Assembly (NCBI RefSeq): GCF_000739915.1
Contig: NZ_BBJT01000004.1
Span: forward strand, 248,001-312,000
Direction of reading: 5' to 3'
Length of the DNA stretch: 64,000 nucleotides
Source: Paenibacillus chitinolyticus NBRC 15660
GTDB taxonomy: Bacteria > Bacillota > Bacilli > Paenibacillales > NBRC-103111
The position numbers and the translations under genes are program-made. Shown here piece by piece: positions 8,666 to 16,342 of this stretch. A model generated the notes under the pieces. The model had not been told where the DNA came from. It was given only the letters and a program-made list of their open reading frames with translations, and searched no databases. Position 1 is the first letter of the stretch, and each line of letters opens with the position of its first letter.

Positions 8666-8812
8666 CTATATGTTGATTCCAAGTATGGTGACAAGCCATA
8701 AGCCCACATAAAGCGCAATGCCCAAAATAACCAGTATCAGCAAAATATTGAGCAGCCGGATCGTCAGGCTCCATGGGTTTTTCTCCCTCTTCAGGTTCGA
8801 GCGTTCGTTCAC
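8666..8812 (-). CDS. 48-aa single-TM protein, copy A
   Basis: A short ORF with GTG start (8812) and GAGGTG six bases upstream. A polar, basic N-terminus (VNERSNLKREKNPW) is followed by one long hydrophobic helix (about residues 16-45), giving a type II-like small membrane protein. It lies in a duplicated segment whose second copy (9725-9877) encodes a paralog identical over the first 39 residues except N12/K12 and different at the C-terminus. Conservation of frame, RBS and hydrophobicity in both copies argues that it is a real gene. Function unknown. Confidence 0.65.
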   Translation of the reverse strand: MNERSNLKREKNPWSLTIRLLNILLILVILGIALYVGLWLVTILGINI

Positions 8813-8929
8813 AACATTCACCTCATTAAATAATTGTATTTATAGAAATATCATACATCTTTTCTAGATATTACGCACGACAGGTTTCAAAATCCGCCCG
8901 AAACATAGCGCAGGCACGGTTTCCCGCTT
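8696..8929. repeat. direct duplication, copy A (234 bp)
   Basis: Nearly identical to 9761-9993. It covers most of the small-protein gene, its RBS and 5' region, and about 110 bp further upstream. I count only a few substitutions plus single-base indels, so the duplication is recent or kept similar by recombination. Confidence 0.9.
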
Positions 8930-9100
8930 GCATAACCTGTGATTGAACTTCCTGAAGCAAGAAGCCATAAATGACGTGTAAATAAAGATCACCTTAACTG
9001 TGTCAGAGGACATTTCCCAAGTCGCTTGAGGATTCATGAAAAGCTGCCAGTCGTCCATATGCGCTACTATAAAGAAAGCTGCTGCATCATAGTGTGGCAT
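8864..9100 (-). pseudogene. truncated PIG-L-like deacetylase remnant
   Basis: A 78-aa frame with a good GAGGAGG site before the ATG at 9100. Its first 45 residues (AAAFFIVAHMDDWQLFMNP...VKVIFIYT) look like the N-terminal strand and AHxDD metal motif of LmbE/PIG-L N-deacetylases, normally over 200 aa. After IFIYT the homology stops, and the last about 21 residues are read from the duplicated segment ending at 8929. This looks like a gene cut by the rearrangement that made the duplication. The family call is from the motif only. Confidence 0.5.
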
Positions 9101-9427
9101 GAGCCGCGGCCTACCTCCTCTTTATCCTGCATATCACACCTGTGGTTTATAACCATGCATCTTTTTCACTAAAATGCGCGATTAGAAAAGGAATGTCTCC
9201 TTGAACCGAAAGAACTGCCCGTCTAACAAGAGAAAGGAGGCTCACGTCGAGCCCCCTTTGTTTGCTTTGGCTAGGATGTTTACGATTCATTACAATCGGC
9301 TTTGAACAGCCAGTTGGCCTAATGGTTTCAAGTAAGAACAGAAAAAGTAGCTAATGAAAGGAAAATTGTCTTTTGCGTTGTTCATTTACAGAATTATAGT
9401 AAAAGGTCATAAGTACACCGATAGCTC
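9101..9427. other. gene-poor spacer between duplication copies
   Basis: No supported gene. It contains the RBS of the truncated deacetylase (about 9112-9120), a plus-strand terminator-like hairpin at 9233-9260 with no gene before it, and AT-rich sequence. The hairpin resembles the terminator at 6931-6965 (AAAGGAGGCTC core), so it may be a leftover from a deleted gene. Confidence 0.5.
9233..9260 (+). terminator. orphan terminator-like hairpin
   Basis: AAAGGAGGCTC pairs with GAGCCCCCTTT (one mismatch) around a 5-nt loop, then TTTGCTTT. No plus-strand gene precedes it. Confidence 0.5.
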
Positions 9428-9529
9428 TTATTTTTTATGTGATTTCATTATTAAAAATAAAACTGCAATTATTGTTATAACGATAATCGTTAAAAATATG
9501 ATTCCGACTGGCGTTATCAAATACCCCAT
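9428..9529 (-). CDS. 33-aa single-TM peptide
   Basis: ATG at 9529 with AGAAGG eight bases upstream. The peptide is a short leader (MGYLITP), about 20 hydrophobic residues dominated by Ile/Val/Leu, then KSHKK. It lies between the two duplication copies. Size and pattern fit a small membrane peptide (toxin-like or regulatory), but the AT-rich DNA could give such a frame by chance. Confidence 0.35.
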   Translation of the reverse strand: MGYLITPVGIIFLTIIVITIIAVLFLIMKSHKK

Positions 9530-9724
9530 AATCAACACCTTCTCTCGTGAGGTTACAGAACCAGCAGCGCAGCAGCCCTGCGCCTGCCAGTAGACGCAAA
9601 GCATCTTTGCAGCACAACGTGCCGGTCCCTAGCCGCGGGACTTTGGCATTTGAATGTATTCTTTCAAAATCCGAAAGGCACACTGCTGAGAATGCTACAC
9701 ATTTATTTTAAACGTAGAAGCCTT

Positions 9725-9877
9725 TTACCCCTTTGCATTCATTCCATAAATACCTACAATCCATAAGCCCACATAAAGCGCAATGCCCAATATAACCAGT
9801 ATCAGCAAAATATTGAGCAGCCGGATCGTCAGGCTCCATGGTTTTTTCTCCCTCTTCAGGTTCGAGCGTTCGTTCAC
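9725..9877 (-). CDS. 50-aa single-TM protein, copy B
   Basis: Paralog of the 48-aa protein at 8666-8812, with the same GTG start and GAGGTG site. Residues 1-39 match except position 12; after GLW the sequence diverges (IVGIYGMNAKG against LVTILGINI) because the duplicated DNA ends at 9761 inside the gene. Two divergent C-termini on one conserved body suggest the N-terminal cytosolic segment and helix matter most. Function unknown. Confidence 0.65.
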   Translation of the reverse strand: MNERSNLKREKKPWSLTIRLLNILLILVILGIALYVGLWIVGIYGMNAKG

Positions 9878-9993
9878 AACATTCACCTCATTAAATAATT
9901 GTATTTATAGAAATATCATACATCTTTTCTAAATATTACGCACGACAGGTTTCAAAATCCGCCCGAAACATAGCGCAGGCACGCTTCCCGCTT
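9761..9993. repeat. direct duplication, copy B (233 bp)
   Basis: Second copy of 8696-8929 in the same orientation, 1065 bp away centre to centre. The copies end together at CCCGCTT. Confidence 0.9.
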
Positions 9994-10027
9994 ATTTCCC
10001 TGCATCCTGTCCCGCTATGCCGGTTGC

Positions 10028-10075
10028 AAAAAAGAGCCTTCGCCCGGCTTAGAAAACCGAAGAAGACTCTTTTTC
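10028..10075 (-). terminator. terminator of the YrpD-like gene
   Basis: AAAAAAGAGCCTTCG pairs with CGAAGAAGACTCTTTTT with small internal mismatches, next to the stop at 10079. Confidence 0.75.
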
Positions 10076-10078
10076 GTT

Positions 10079-10723
10079 TTAACGCTTGAGCGAAGCGATC
10101 AACTGGCCGGTGGACACGACCTTCGTGTAATCCGCCGGTGTTCCCGTGTGGCTGTAGCCGTCCGGCCAAAATGTGGTCGAAGAAGGCGGCGTTGAGTTCG
10201 CGGAGGAAAGCACCGTCCACGCACCCGCGCTGTTTCGGAAGCTGATGCCGCTGCACACCACCTGATTATGGAGTGTATTCCAGTTCGGCAGGGGATTCGG
10301 AACCGTCGTAAACGACCGGTCGCATGCCGCGACTACCAGCCGCGCACTCGTAAGCGAACCGAAAGTGCCCGTCGCGCCGGAAAAAGTTTTCACCACGGTG
10401 CCGTTTACCTTAAAGTCCAACTTGTTCGAACTGTTGACAGACAGCTCGATGGGCACGGTGCTTCCGGCCGCAAGATTGAAGGCCCCGCCGTCGTTCGCAG
10501 CTCCCGTGTTCCAGAACCAGTGCCATTTGCCGTTTAGCGCTTCCGTATAGTTCGTGGACAGGCCGCACTCGTAATTCGTATTGGACCCGTAAACGCCCAA
10601 ATAAAAGTTAATAAAACCGCCGGTCGTTCCGACCGATGCGCTGGAAGGCAGCTGGATATTCGTTTTCAGCCCGTAAACCGCATCGCTTTTGGTCCACCGT
10701 AAAATTTTCGCATACTCCGCCAT
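10079..10723 (-). CDS. YrpD-like beta-sandwich protein, no signal peptide
   Basis: A 214-aa protein starting at ATG 10723, nine bases after GAGGAGG. It is rich in Ser, Thr, Asn, Gly and aromatic residues, with alternating beta pattern (GGFINFYLGVYGSNTNYECGLS, LNGKWHWFWNTG, DFKVNGTVVKTF), suggesting a lectin/glucanase-like sandwich. It resembles the YrpD family of Bacillus from memory, but YrpD is secreted and this frame has no signal peptide. Four Cys are present. Role unknown; carbohydrate or surface binding is a guess. Monocistronic. Confidence 0.6.
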   Translation of the reverse strand: MAEYAKILRWTKSDAVYGLKTNIQLPSSASVGTTGGFINFYLGVYGSNTNYECGLSTNYTEALNGKWHWFWNTGAANDGGAFNLAAGSTVPIELSVNSSNKLDFKVNGTVVKTFSGATGTFGSLTSARLVVAACDRSFTTVPNPLPNWNTLHNQVVCSGISFRNSAGAWTVLSSANSTPPSSTTFWPDGYSHTGTPADYTKVVSTGQLIASLKR

Positions 10724-10987
10724 AGATTTGTTCCTCCTCGGGTTCATTCAAAGGTAGGAGCTGATCCCCACGATTCCCGCAGGACGGCCCGAGCCTTGAA
10801 AAAAGGTACGGCCCTGCTCCTTCACTTAATAAGGCGAACAGAGCCCGGCTTTTACAACCTTCTTTTGAAACTTTTTTTATCGAAAAAAAGGAATCGGCAG
10901 GATCGTCATGTACGTCACGTCACCTCGCCCCACGCCACGCCCAGCTCTCACGTAATCTTAGCCTTCCACGCCACCGGGACCAAAAAA

Positions 10988-11030
10988 AGACGGAGGGACA
11001 GGTCACCTGTCGACAGGTGCCGTCCTCCGC
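10988..11030 (-). terminator. terminator with 16-bp perfect palindrome
   Basis: The outer arms GACGGAGG/CCTCCGCC enclose the perfect palindrome CACCTGTCGACAGGTG (11004-11019). A run of seven A's at 10982-10988 gives the minus-strand T-tract. It ends the flavoprotein gene. Confidence 0.8.
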
Positions 11031-11041
11031 CTTTCGTGCGG

Positions 11042-12037
11042 TCAGTTGTTCTTCTTGCGGATCGCTTTGTTCATCCAGATAGCCGCCATGGCGCCTTCGC
11101 CCATCGCGACGGTAAGCTGCTCCGCATGCACACCGATATCTCCGGCCACATAGACGCCGGGAATGTTCGTTTCCTTGCTGCGCGGATCGGCCAGCAGATG
11201 GCCGTTCTCCATCCGTTCCACGCCGAGCTGCGAGGCCAGGCCGGAGTGGACGGCATTGCCGCCGAAGCCGAGGAACCCTCTCTCGGCTTCCAGCGTCTCG
11301 CCGCCGGCCAGTTTCACGCCGCCGATCCTGCCGTCATCCTCCAGGATGGCGGCAATCGGACCGGCGACGGTGTCGATGCCGGCGCGCTCCAGCTTCTCCT
11401 GCAGGTCCGCGTTAACGGGTCTCCGTTCGTGATTCACGAACGTGAGCTTGTCCGTCCGCGGACGCAGGGTCAAAGCCATGCCGGCGCCGGGATTTCCGGC
11501 GCCCAGCACGAGCGTGCGGCGGCCCGCCACCTCGTGGCCGTCGCAGTCCGGACATACGTATACCGTATGTCCGAGGCATTCCCGCAGCCCCGGCAGCTCC
11601 GGGAAGCGGTCCATCACACCGGTAGCCAGCAGCAGCGTGGCACCGGTGTATTCGGTTTCCGGCCCGGCCCCGGACTCATCGGGCAGTCCCCGCCCGCCGG
11701 GCTCGTGCGCCGCCAGCGGATGCGAGCCGCCGCGCTCGTCCGGCAGGAGCTTCCGCACGCCGACGCGGAAGCCGGTCTCCAGCGAGCCCGCAAGACGGAC
11801 GGCCAGTCCTTCGGCGAACGCGACGCCCAGCGCCTCGGCCTGGCCCCGGCCCGTGCGCCGCAGCTCTTCGCCGGATATCCCGTCGGGGTAGCCGAGCACG
11901 TTATGGTAGTTGGCGCACAGAGTGGAGCGGCCGTATCCCGCGTCGATAACCAGGACGCGATGATCGTAGCGTCCAAGCTGGATGGCCGCCTGCAGGCCAG
12001 CAATTCCTCCGCCGACAATAATCGAATCGTATGTCAT
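11042..12037 (-). CDS. thioredoxin-reductase-like flavoprotein
   Basis: A 331-aa FAD/NAD(P)-dependent oxidoreductase of the TrxR family. The FAD motif GGGIAG is at 9-14, a CxxC redox pair (CPDCDG) at 162-165, the second nucleotide motif GAGNPG at about 179-184, and the C-terminal FAD signature GVYVAGDIG. The CxxC shows disulfide chemistry. Absence of a neighbouring thioredoxin and the NY-HNVLGYPDG segment suggest a TrxR-like oxidase or bacillithiol-disulfide-reductase-like group rather than housekeeping TrxB. Residues about 101-127 form a Gly/Pro/Glu-rich insertion unusual for the family. ATG at 12037 follows AGAAGGTGA. Confidence 0.85.
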   Translation of the reverse strand: MTYDSIIVGGGIAGLQAAIQLGRYDHRVLVIDAGYGRSTLCANYHNVLGYPDGISGEELRRTGRGQAEALGVAFAEGLAVRLAGSLETGFRVGVRKLLPDERGGSHPLAAHEPGGRGLPDESGAGPETEYTGATLLLATGVMDRFPELPGLRECLGHTVYVCPDCDGHEVAGRRTLVLGAGNPGAGMALTLRPRTDKLTFVNHERRPVNADLQEKLERAGIDTVAGPIAAILEDDGRIGGVKLAGGETLEAERGFLGFGGNAVHSGLASQLGVERMENGHLLADPRSKETNIPGVYVAGDIGVHAEQLTVAMGEGAMAAIWMNKAIRKKNN

Positions 12038-12280
12038 AAGTCACCTTCTTTTATAGTAGAGAGACAAGTGAAACAACGTCAAACAACCTTCTCTTTACTA
12101 TACCCTTCGCTTACAAAATGTAATCGGTTCGATTACACTCTCATCGGGTTCAGGTGATCTTTTTCCGACGCCGCATCGCCCCCATGCCGGTTGCCGGGTA
12201 CCCGGTGCCGTACGCCACACGCCGTGCGTTGAATGCCGTGCGCTACACGCCCTTGAAACATGCGGTATCTTTTCGGCCGG

Positions 12281-12862
12281 TCAGCGAAGCAAAGTTAGCA
12301 CCGTCTTTACCGTGTTATCGGCGAACTGCCTGTCCGGACGGGATTTAAGCATGACCGTAAGCCCGATCAGCGAAACCAGCAGAGCCTGGGCTGTTCCTCT
12401 TGCTTCCAGCGCCGCATCCAGCTCCCCCGTGCGTATGCCCCGTTCAATCGTTTCCTGGAAAATTACCGATAGGTACAATTGATGTTCCCTAGTAAGAATC
12501 TCGAATTTCTCATCGTGGGGCGCAAGCTCCACCATCGTGTTAATACTGAAGCATCCCCGGTTCAGGCTTCCCTCGTATTCATCCGCTACGATTCCTTCGA
12601 ACAAAGATCGGAAGGCGTCTTTTACGGAAGTGCGGCTTTGCAATTTGGCCCGGACGCGGGCGGCGTGAGCCTTTGTATAGCTGCGCAGAGCGGCCTCGAA
12701 CAGCTCTTTCTTACTGCCGAAAGCGGCATACATGCTCGGCCGCTGGATGCCCATTCTGGCCGTCAATTCGGTTAACGAAGCGGCCTCGTATCCTTTTTCC
12801 CAGAACAACCGCATAGCCGCGTCCAAAGCAGCGTCCTCATCGAATTCTCTTTGCCGGACCAT
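12281..12862 (-). CDS. TetR/AcrR family repressor
   Basis: A 193-aa regulator with an N-terminal TetR helix-turn-helix (residues 8-55: ALDAAMRLFWEKGYEAASLTELTARMGIQRPSMYAAFGSKKELF) and a TetR_C-type ligand domain (NRGCFSINTMVEL...). It is divergent from an MFS exporter gene 250 bp away, the standard arrangement for a drug-responsive repressor and its target. The same flank carries two copies of a CNTTCAGTAT element, one before each gene, which are the likely operators. Confidence 0.92.
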   Translation of the reverse strand: MVRQREFDEDAALDAAMRLFWEKGYEAASLTELTARMGIQRPSMYAAFGSKKELFEAALRSYTKAHAARVRAKLQSRTSVKDAFRSLFEGIVADEYEGSLNRGCFSINTMVELAPHDEKFEILTREHQLYLSVIFQETIERGIRTGELDAALEARGTAQALLVSLIGLTVMLKSRPDRQFADNTVKTVLTLLR

Positions 12863-12883
12863 AGGAACACCCCTTAGTATATC

Positions 12884-12897
12884 GTTCAGTATGTTAT
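12884..12897. promoter_or_regulatory. candidate TetR operator 1
   Basis: GTTCAGTATGTTAT lies 20-35 bp upstream of the tetR start. Eight bases (TTCAGTAT) are identical to the element at 13072-13079. Confidence 0.4.
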
Positions 12898-13024
12898 CAT
12901 TTTAGTTTTCCTTCTACTTCTTGTCAATAAATCAAGGGCTTCTGTTGCAGAAAACCCCTATTGAAAGGTTAAAAAACACTGTTTTTGGGATCGTTTTAAT
13001 TTGTGGCGCGTTTTAAAATGTCTC

Positions 13025-13053
13025 TTGACAGATGTGTTTTTTGCTGGTAATTT
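13025..13053 (+). promoter_or_regulatory. promoter of the MFS gene
   Basis: Perfect -35 TTGACA (13025-13030), 17-bp spacer, then TAATTT (13048-13053) as a weak -10. The candidate operator at 13070-13084 lies just downstream, where binding would block initiation or escape. Confidence 0.5.
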
Positions 13054-13069
13054 AACAATCATTATGTAC

Positions 13070-13084
13070 CATTCAGTATATTAT
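13070..13084. promoter_or_regulatory. candidate TetR operator 2
   Basis: CATTCAGTATATTAT shares TTCAGTAT plus the following TTAT with operator 1. It sits between the promoter and RBS of the MFS gene. Confidence 0.4.
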
Positions 13085-13112
13085 AAATTTTAAAATTCAC
13101 CAAAGGAGTGGA

Positions 13113-14573
13113 ATGAACATGGTTTCCCCCTGCAAAATCGGCTCTCCCGCCGGCCTCACGGATGGCGCATCCGGTCCGGAAACGGCGTCAGACGTCCCCG
13201 TGGTAGAAGCTTCCGCCCCGATCCCGGCAGAGGCTGAGGCTCTCGTGCAAGATCAGACATCGGCATCGGTTTTGAAACCGTCACCGGTAACAGCCTCTGC
13301 TTCGATACCCGCACCGGCATCGACCGGGGCCTTGTCCGCGGATTCGCAGCCCCGCTCCGTATCGCCTTCGGCTCCAGCCTCTCTTCCCGTTCCGCCTTCG
13401 GCCCCGTCTTCCTTGTCCGCTTCGAAGGCGCTGCTTTTCTCCGCCGCTTGCGGGCTCGCCGTGGCCAACATTTACTACGCGCAGCCTCTGCTCGACGCTC
13501 TTGCGTCGGAATTCGGGGTAGCTCCCGCTGCCGTGGGCCTTGTCGTTACCGTAACTCAGATTTGTTACGCTCTGGGCCTGCTGCTGCTCGTCCCCCTGGG
13601 GGATCTGCTGAACCGGCGGCGGCTGATCGTCGTTCAAATGCTGCTCTCGGCCGGCGCTCTCCTGATCGTCGGCACCGCCCCGTCCGCACCGGTACTGCTG
13701 GCCGGACTGGCCGCTGTCGGGCTGCTCGCCGTCGTGACTCAAGTGCTTGTCGCCTACGCCTCCACCCTCGCCTCCTCCGCTGAACGGGGACGCGTCGTAG
13801 GCGTGGTGCAGAGCGGCATCGTAATCGGCATCCTGCTGGCACGAACCTTCGCCGGCACCCTGACGGACCTGGCCGGCTGGAGATCGGTTTATCTCATCTC
13901 GGCACTGCTGATGTTTGTGACGGGCGCCGCCCTGTACCGCATTTTGCCGGATGTTCATCACACAAAAACGGAACTCTCTTATCCTCGGCTGCTCCGGTCG
14001 GTTTTCGCTTTGTTTATAGAAGAGCGCCTGCTGCGGATACGCGCTGTCCTGGCTTTCTTGATCTTCACCGTGTTCAGTACCTTGTGGACCGCCCTTGTCC
14101 TTCCTCTCAGCGCGCCTCCGCTGTCGCTTTCCCACACGGCTGTCGGCGCATTCGGTCTTGCCGGAGCAGCCGGAGCTCTAGCAGCCGCCAGAGCGGGCAG
14201 GCTGGCCGACCGGGGCCTGGGACAGCGAACCACCGGATTGGCGCTGGTTCTGCTGCTGGCGTCCTGGGGCTTTATCGGATTCACGCCCCATTCGCTGGCA
14301 GCCGCGGTCATCGGCGTCATCCTGCTCGACCTTGCCGTCCAGGCCGTCCATGTGACGAACCAGAGCCTGATCTTCACCGTACGCCCCGAGGCACGGAGCC
14401 GGCTGACCGCCGGGTACATGATCTTCTACTCGCTCGGCAGTGCCACAGGAGCGATTGCTTCGACAAGCTTGTACGCTATCGGCGGCTGGAACGGAGTATG
14501 CCTTTTCGGCGCTGCCGTCAGCGGGCTGGCCCTTCTCTTCTGGGCCGTTACACGAGGGAATGGTCCCGAATAA
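13113..14573 (+). CDS. MFS exporter with low-complexity N-terminal extension
   Basis: A 486-aa major facilitator. The transporter begins at about residue 105 (SKALLFSAACGLAVANIYYAQPLLDALASEFGV), the typical start of the YgaY/NepI-like DHA1 exporters, with the loop motif LLLVPLGDLLNRRRL and 12 helices. Before it are about 100 residues of Ala/Ser/Pro/Val-rich sequence with no family counterpart, but GGAG sits correctly before the ATG at 13113 and no good later start with an RBS is seen. The divergent TetR gene suggests efflux of a toxic small molecule. Confidence 0.85.
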   Translation: MNMVSPCKIGSPAGLTDGASGPETASDVPVVEASAPIPAEAEALVQDQTSASVLKPSPVTASASIPAPASTGALSADSQPRSVSPSAPASLPVPPSAPSSLSASKALLFSAACGLAVANIYYAQPLLDALASEFGVAPAAVGLVVTVTQICYALGLLLLVPLGDLLNRRRLIVVQMLLSAGALLIVGTAPSAPVLLAGLAAVGLLAVVTQVLVAYASTLASSAERGRVVGVVQSGIVIGILLARTFAGTLTDLAGWRSVYLISALLMFVTGAALYRILPDVHHTKTELSYPRLLRSVFALFIEERLLRIRAVLAFLIFTVFSTLWTALVLPLSAPPLSLSHTAVGAFGLAGAAGALAAARAGRLADRGLGQRTTGLALVLLLASWGFIGFTPHSLAAAVIGVILLDLAVQAVHVTNQSLIFTVRPEARSRLTAGYMIFYSLGSATGAIASTSLYAIGGWNGVCLFGAAVSGLALLFWAVTRGNGPE

Positions 14574-14576
14574 ACA

Positions 14577-14612
14577 AAAGCGGTTCCTTTACGCATAAGG
14601 GACCGCTTTTCC
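14577..14612 (+). terminator. terminator of the MFS gene
   Basis: AAAAGCGGTTCCTTTA pairs with TAAGGGACCGCTTTT around CGCA. Confidence 0.85.
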
Positions 14613-14628
14613 TCCGTTTACCGGTGCT

Positions 14629-14705
14629 TCCTTCATCCTCGTTCTCCATTCTTCGTTCTTCCTTCATTCTTCCTTCGTTTTTTCTTCATTTCCCCTTCGC
14701 TATGT
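14629..14705. repeat. polypyrimidine tract with TTCCTTCATTC repeats
   Basis: About 75 bp that are almost only C and T on the plus strand, built of CTTCNTTC variants. It sits in a 270-bp stretch (14612-14855) without a supported gene. It may be neutral slippage DNA. Confidence 0.6.
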
Positions 14706-14855
14706 CTCCGATTTTTTACGCCTGTCCTCCCGCTCGTCAGATCGCTTATCCTCGTTATCTCACCCCGCCCCCTCCAATCCTGTGCATGTCACTACGCTTC
14801 CTTCCCTCACTGAGAGCCGCTCCCTGCCATGCATCCGCAAGCTTTACCACACGCA

Positions 14856-14886
14856 AAAAAACGCCTGCGATTCACATCGCAAGCGT
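14856..14886 (-). terminator. terminator of the binding-protein gene
   Basis: ACGCCTGCGAT pairs with ATCGCAAGCGT; seven A's on the left give a minus-strand T-run. Confidence 0.85.
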
Positions 14887-14902
14887 TTCTTTAACTTTTT
14901 CC

Positions 14903-16204
14903 TTACTGCGCGGTTTTCCCCTTAAGGTTGTCCCACGTTTTCTGGAAGTCGTCCAACATTTGATCTTTCGTTTTCTTGCCGGCTACATAAGCCTGCATCG
15001 TGGCTCCGAATTCCTGCATGGCGCCTTCCGGATACTTAGAGGAGTTCCAGCCCAGAACTTTATTCTCTTTGCTGTACGTCATAATATCCGCGGCCAGGTC
15101 GCCGAGATCTTCGGGTTTGGCTTCGATGTTCGTGAAGGCCGGAATGAATTTGAAGTCATGGGTGATAAAAGCTTTGCCCGCATCGGAAGAGACGAGCCAG
15201 TTCAAAAATTCTTTGGCTTCGGCTTTGACCTTGGAGTTCTTGTTGATGACCCAGTTGTTCGGAACGCCCACATAAAGCTTGTCCGTTTGAGCCGCATCGT
15301 CGCTGATCGGCATCGGCAGAATGCCGATGTTCAGATCTTTGTTGATGCCGTCGATCTGTACTTGCGTCCAGTTACCCTGCTGCATCATAGCGGCCTGGCC
15401 GTTCGCGAACATCGTGACCTGCGTGTTGTAGTCGGTCGTCAGCGGATTTTTATTGCTGTATTTCAGGGTTAGATCCACCATTCTGGTCCACTGCTCGAAG
15501 ACCGGGTTGCCCTTGAATTTCTCGGTTCCGGCGTTCAGGCCGGCGATAAATTTGTTGGAATCCGGCTGGTTGGCGAACGCGACGTTAAGCGTATGGTTAC
15601 CCAGCACCCACCATTCCTGGTACCCGTTCGCGAACGGCGTGATGCCCGCCGCCTGAAGTTTCTTCGAGGCTTCGTCGAGCTGAGTCAGCGTTTTCGGAAG
15701 CTCGGCGATGCCGGCTTTCTTGAACAGGTCCTTGTTGTAAATAAAGCCGTAGCCTTCCAGTCCCATCGGCTGTCCGTAGATTTTGCCGTCCTTGGTCATC
15801 GGTTCTTTCGCAACCGGAACCAGGTCTTTTACCCAGGGCTGGTCGGAGAGATCTTCGAGATGCTCCATCCACGTGTTCATTTCCTGGAAGCCGCCGTTGT
15901 TGAAAATGTCGGGCGTATCGCCGCCGGCAAACTTGGCTTTGAGCGCCGCGCCGTAATCCGCGCCTCCGCCTACGGTCTGGATGTCCAGCTTCACGCCGGG
16001 ATGTGTTTTTTCGTATTCGGCTTTGACTTTGTTCAGCGCTTCCGCGATTTCTACTTTAAATTGAAAAATTTTAATTGTTTTCGTTCCGCCTTCGGCCGCA
16101 TTGCCGCCTTCTGCGGTTTTACCGGAATCTCCGCTTCCGCAGCCTGCGAGCACGGTGGACATCGCAAATACGGAAACGAGTGCGAGTGTAGAAAGCTTTT
16201 TCAT
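14903..16204 (-). CDS. carbohydrate ABC transporter binding lipoprotein
   Basis: A 433-aa extracellular solute-binding protein (family 1). A lipobox VLAGC (Cys22) follows the signal peptide, then a Gly/Glu linker. The body (VKLDIQTVGGGADYGAALKAKFAGGDTPDIFNN, FANGQAAMMQQGNW) is characteristic of sugar-binding proteins of the MalE/UgpB class. It is last in the importer cluster but has its own -10 (TATAAT, minus strand, 16257-16252). The sugar cannot be inferred; no glycoside hydrolase is adjacent and no ATPase gene is present, so a shared MsmK-type ATPase is likely. Confidence 0.93.
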   Translation of the reverse strand: MKKLSTLALVSVFAMSTVLAGCGSGDSGKTAEGGNAAEGGTKTIKIFQFKVEIAEALNKVKAEYEKTHPGVKLDIQTVGGGADYGAALKAKFAGGDTPDIFNNGGFQEMNTWMEHLEDLSDQPWVKDLVPVAKEPMTKDGKIYGQPMGLEGYGFIYNKDLFKKAGIAELPKTLTQLDEASKKLQAAGITPFANGYQEWWVLGNHTLNVAFANQPDSNKFIAGLNAGTEKFKGNPVFEQWTRMVDLTLKYSNKNPLTTDYNTQVTMFANGQAAMMQQGNWTQVQIDGINKDLNIGILPMPISDDAAQTDKLYVGVPNNWVINKNSKVKAEAKEFLNWLVSSDAGKAFITHDFKFIPAFTNIEAKPEDLGDLAADIMTYSKENKVLGWNSSKYPEGAMQEFGATMQAYVAGKKTKDQMLDDFQKTWDNLKGKTAQ

Positions 16205-16251
16205 GGTGAAACCTCCCTTTATGATCTTGCTTCTTTCTGGATGACTTCTTC

Positions 16252-16318
16252 ATTATATAAACCGGAAAGAGCCGTTAACACGTAAGCTGTTGATCTGTTG
16301 AGTGGAACAAATTGACCT
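16252..16318 (-). promoter_or_regulatory. promoter and activator-site motif of the binding-protein gene
   Basis: On the minus strand, AGGTCAATTTGTTCCAC (16318-16302) is followed after 44 bp by a perfect -10 TATAAT (16257-16252); no good -35 exists. The same 17-bp motif with three changes lies 45 bp upstream of the -10 of the permease transcript, in the same orientation. A weak -35 plus a fixed upstream motif is the layout of an activated promoter, here plausibly bound by the AraC-type regulator encoded at 20139-21770. Confidence 0.6.
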
Positions 16319-16342
16319 TACACGATTTGTCAGATCCGTACG

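Noticed and set aside
9435-9683. 82-codon minus-strand frame near the duplication
   Set aside because: No ribosome site; the AT-rich part codes better in another frame as the 33-aa peptide.
10790-10985. Short inverted repeats and CACG/CACC-rich stretch upstream of the YrpD-like gene
   Set aside because: Pairing is imperfect and no gene or known motif is associated.
13281-14135. Long minus-strand frame opposite the MFS gene
   Set aside because: Its composition (Gln/Arg/Gly-rich, no domain) is the usual antisense shadow of a GC-rich membrane protein gene.
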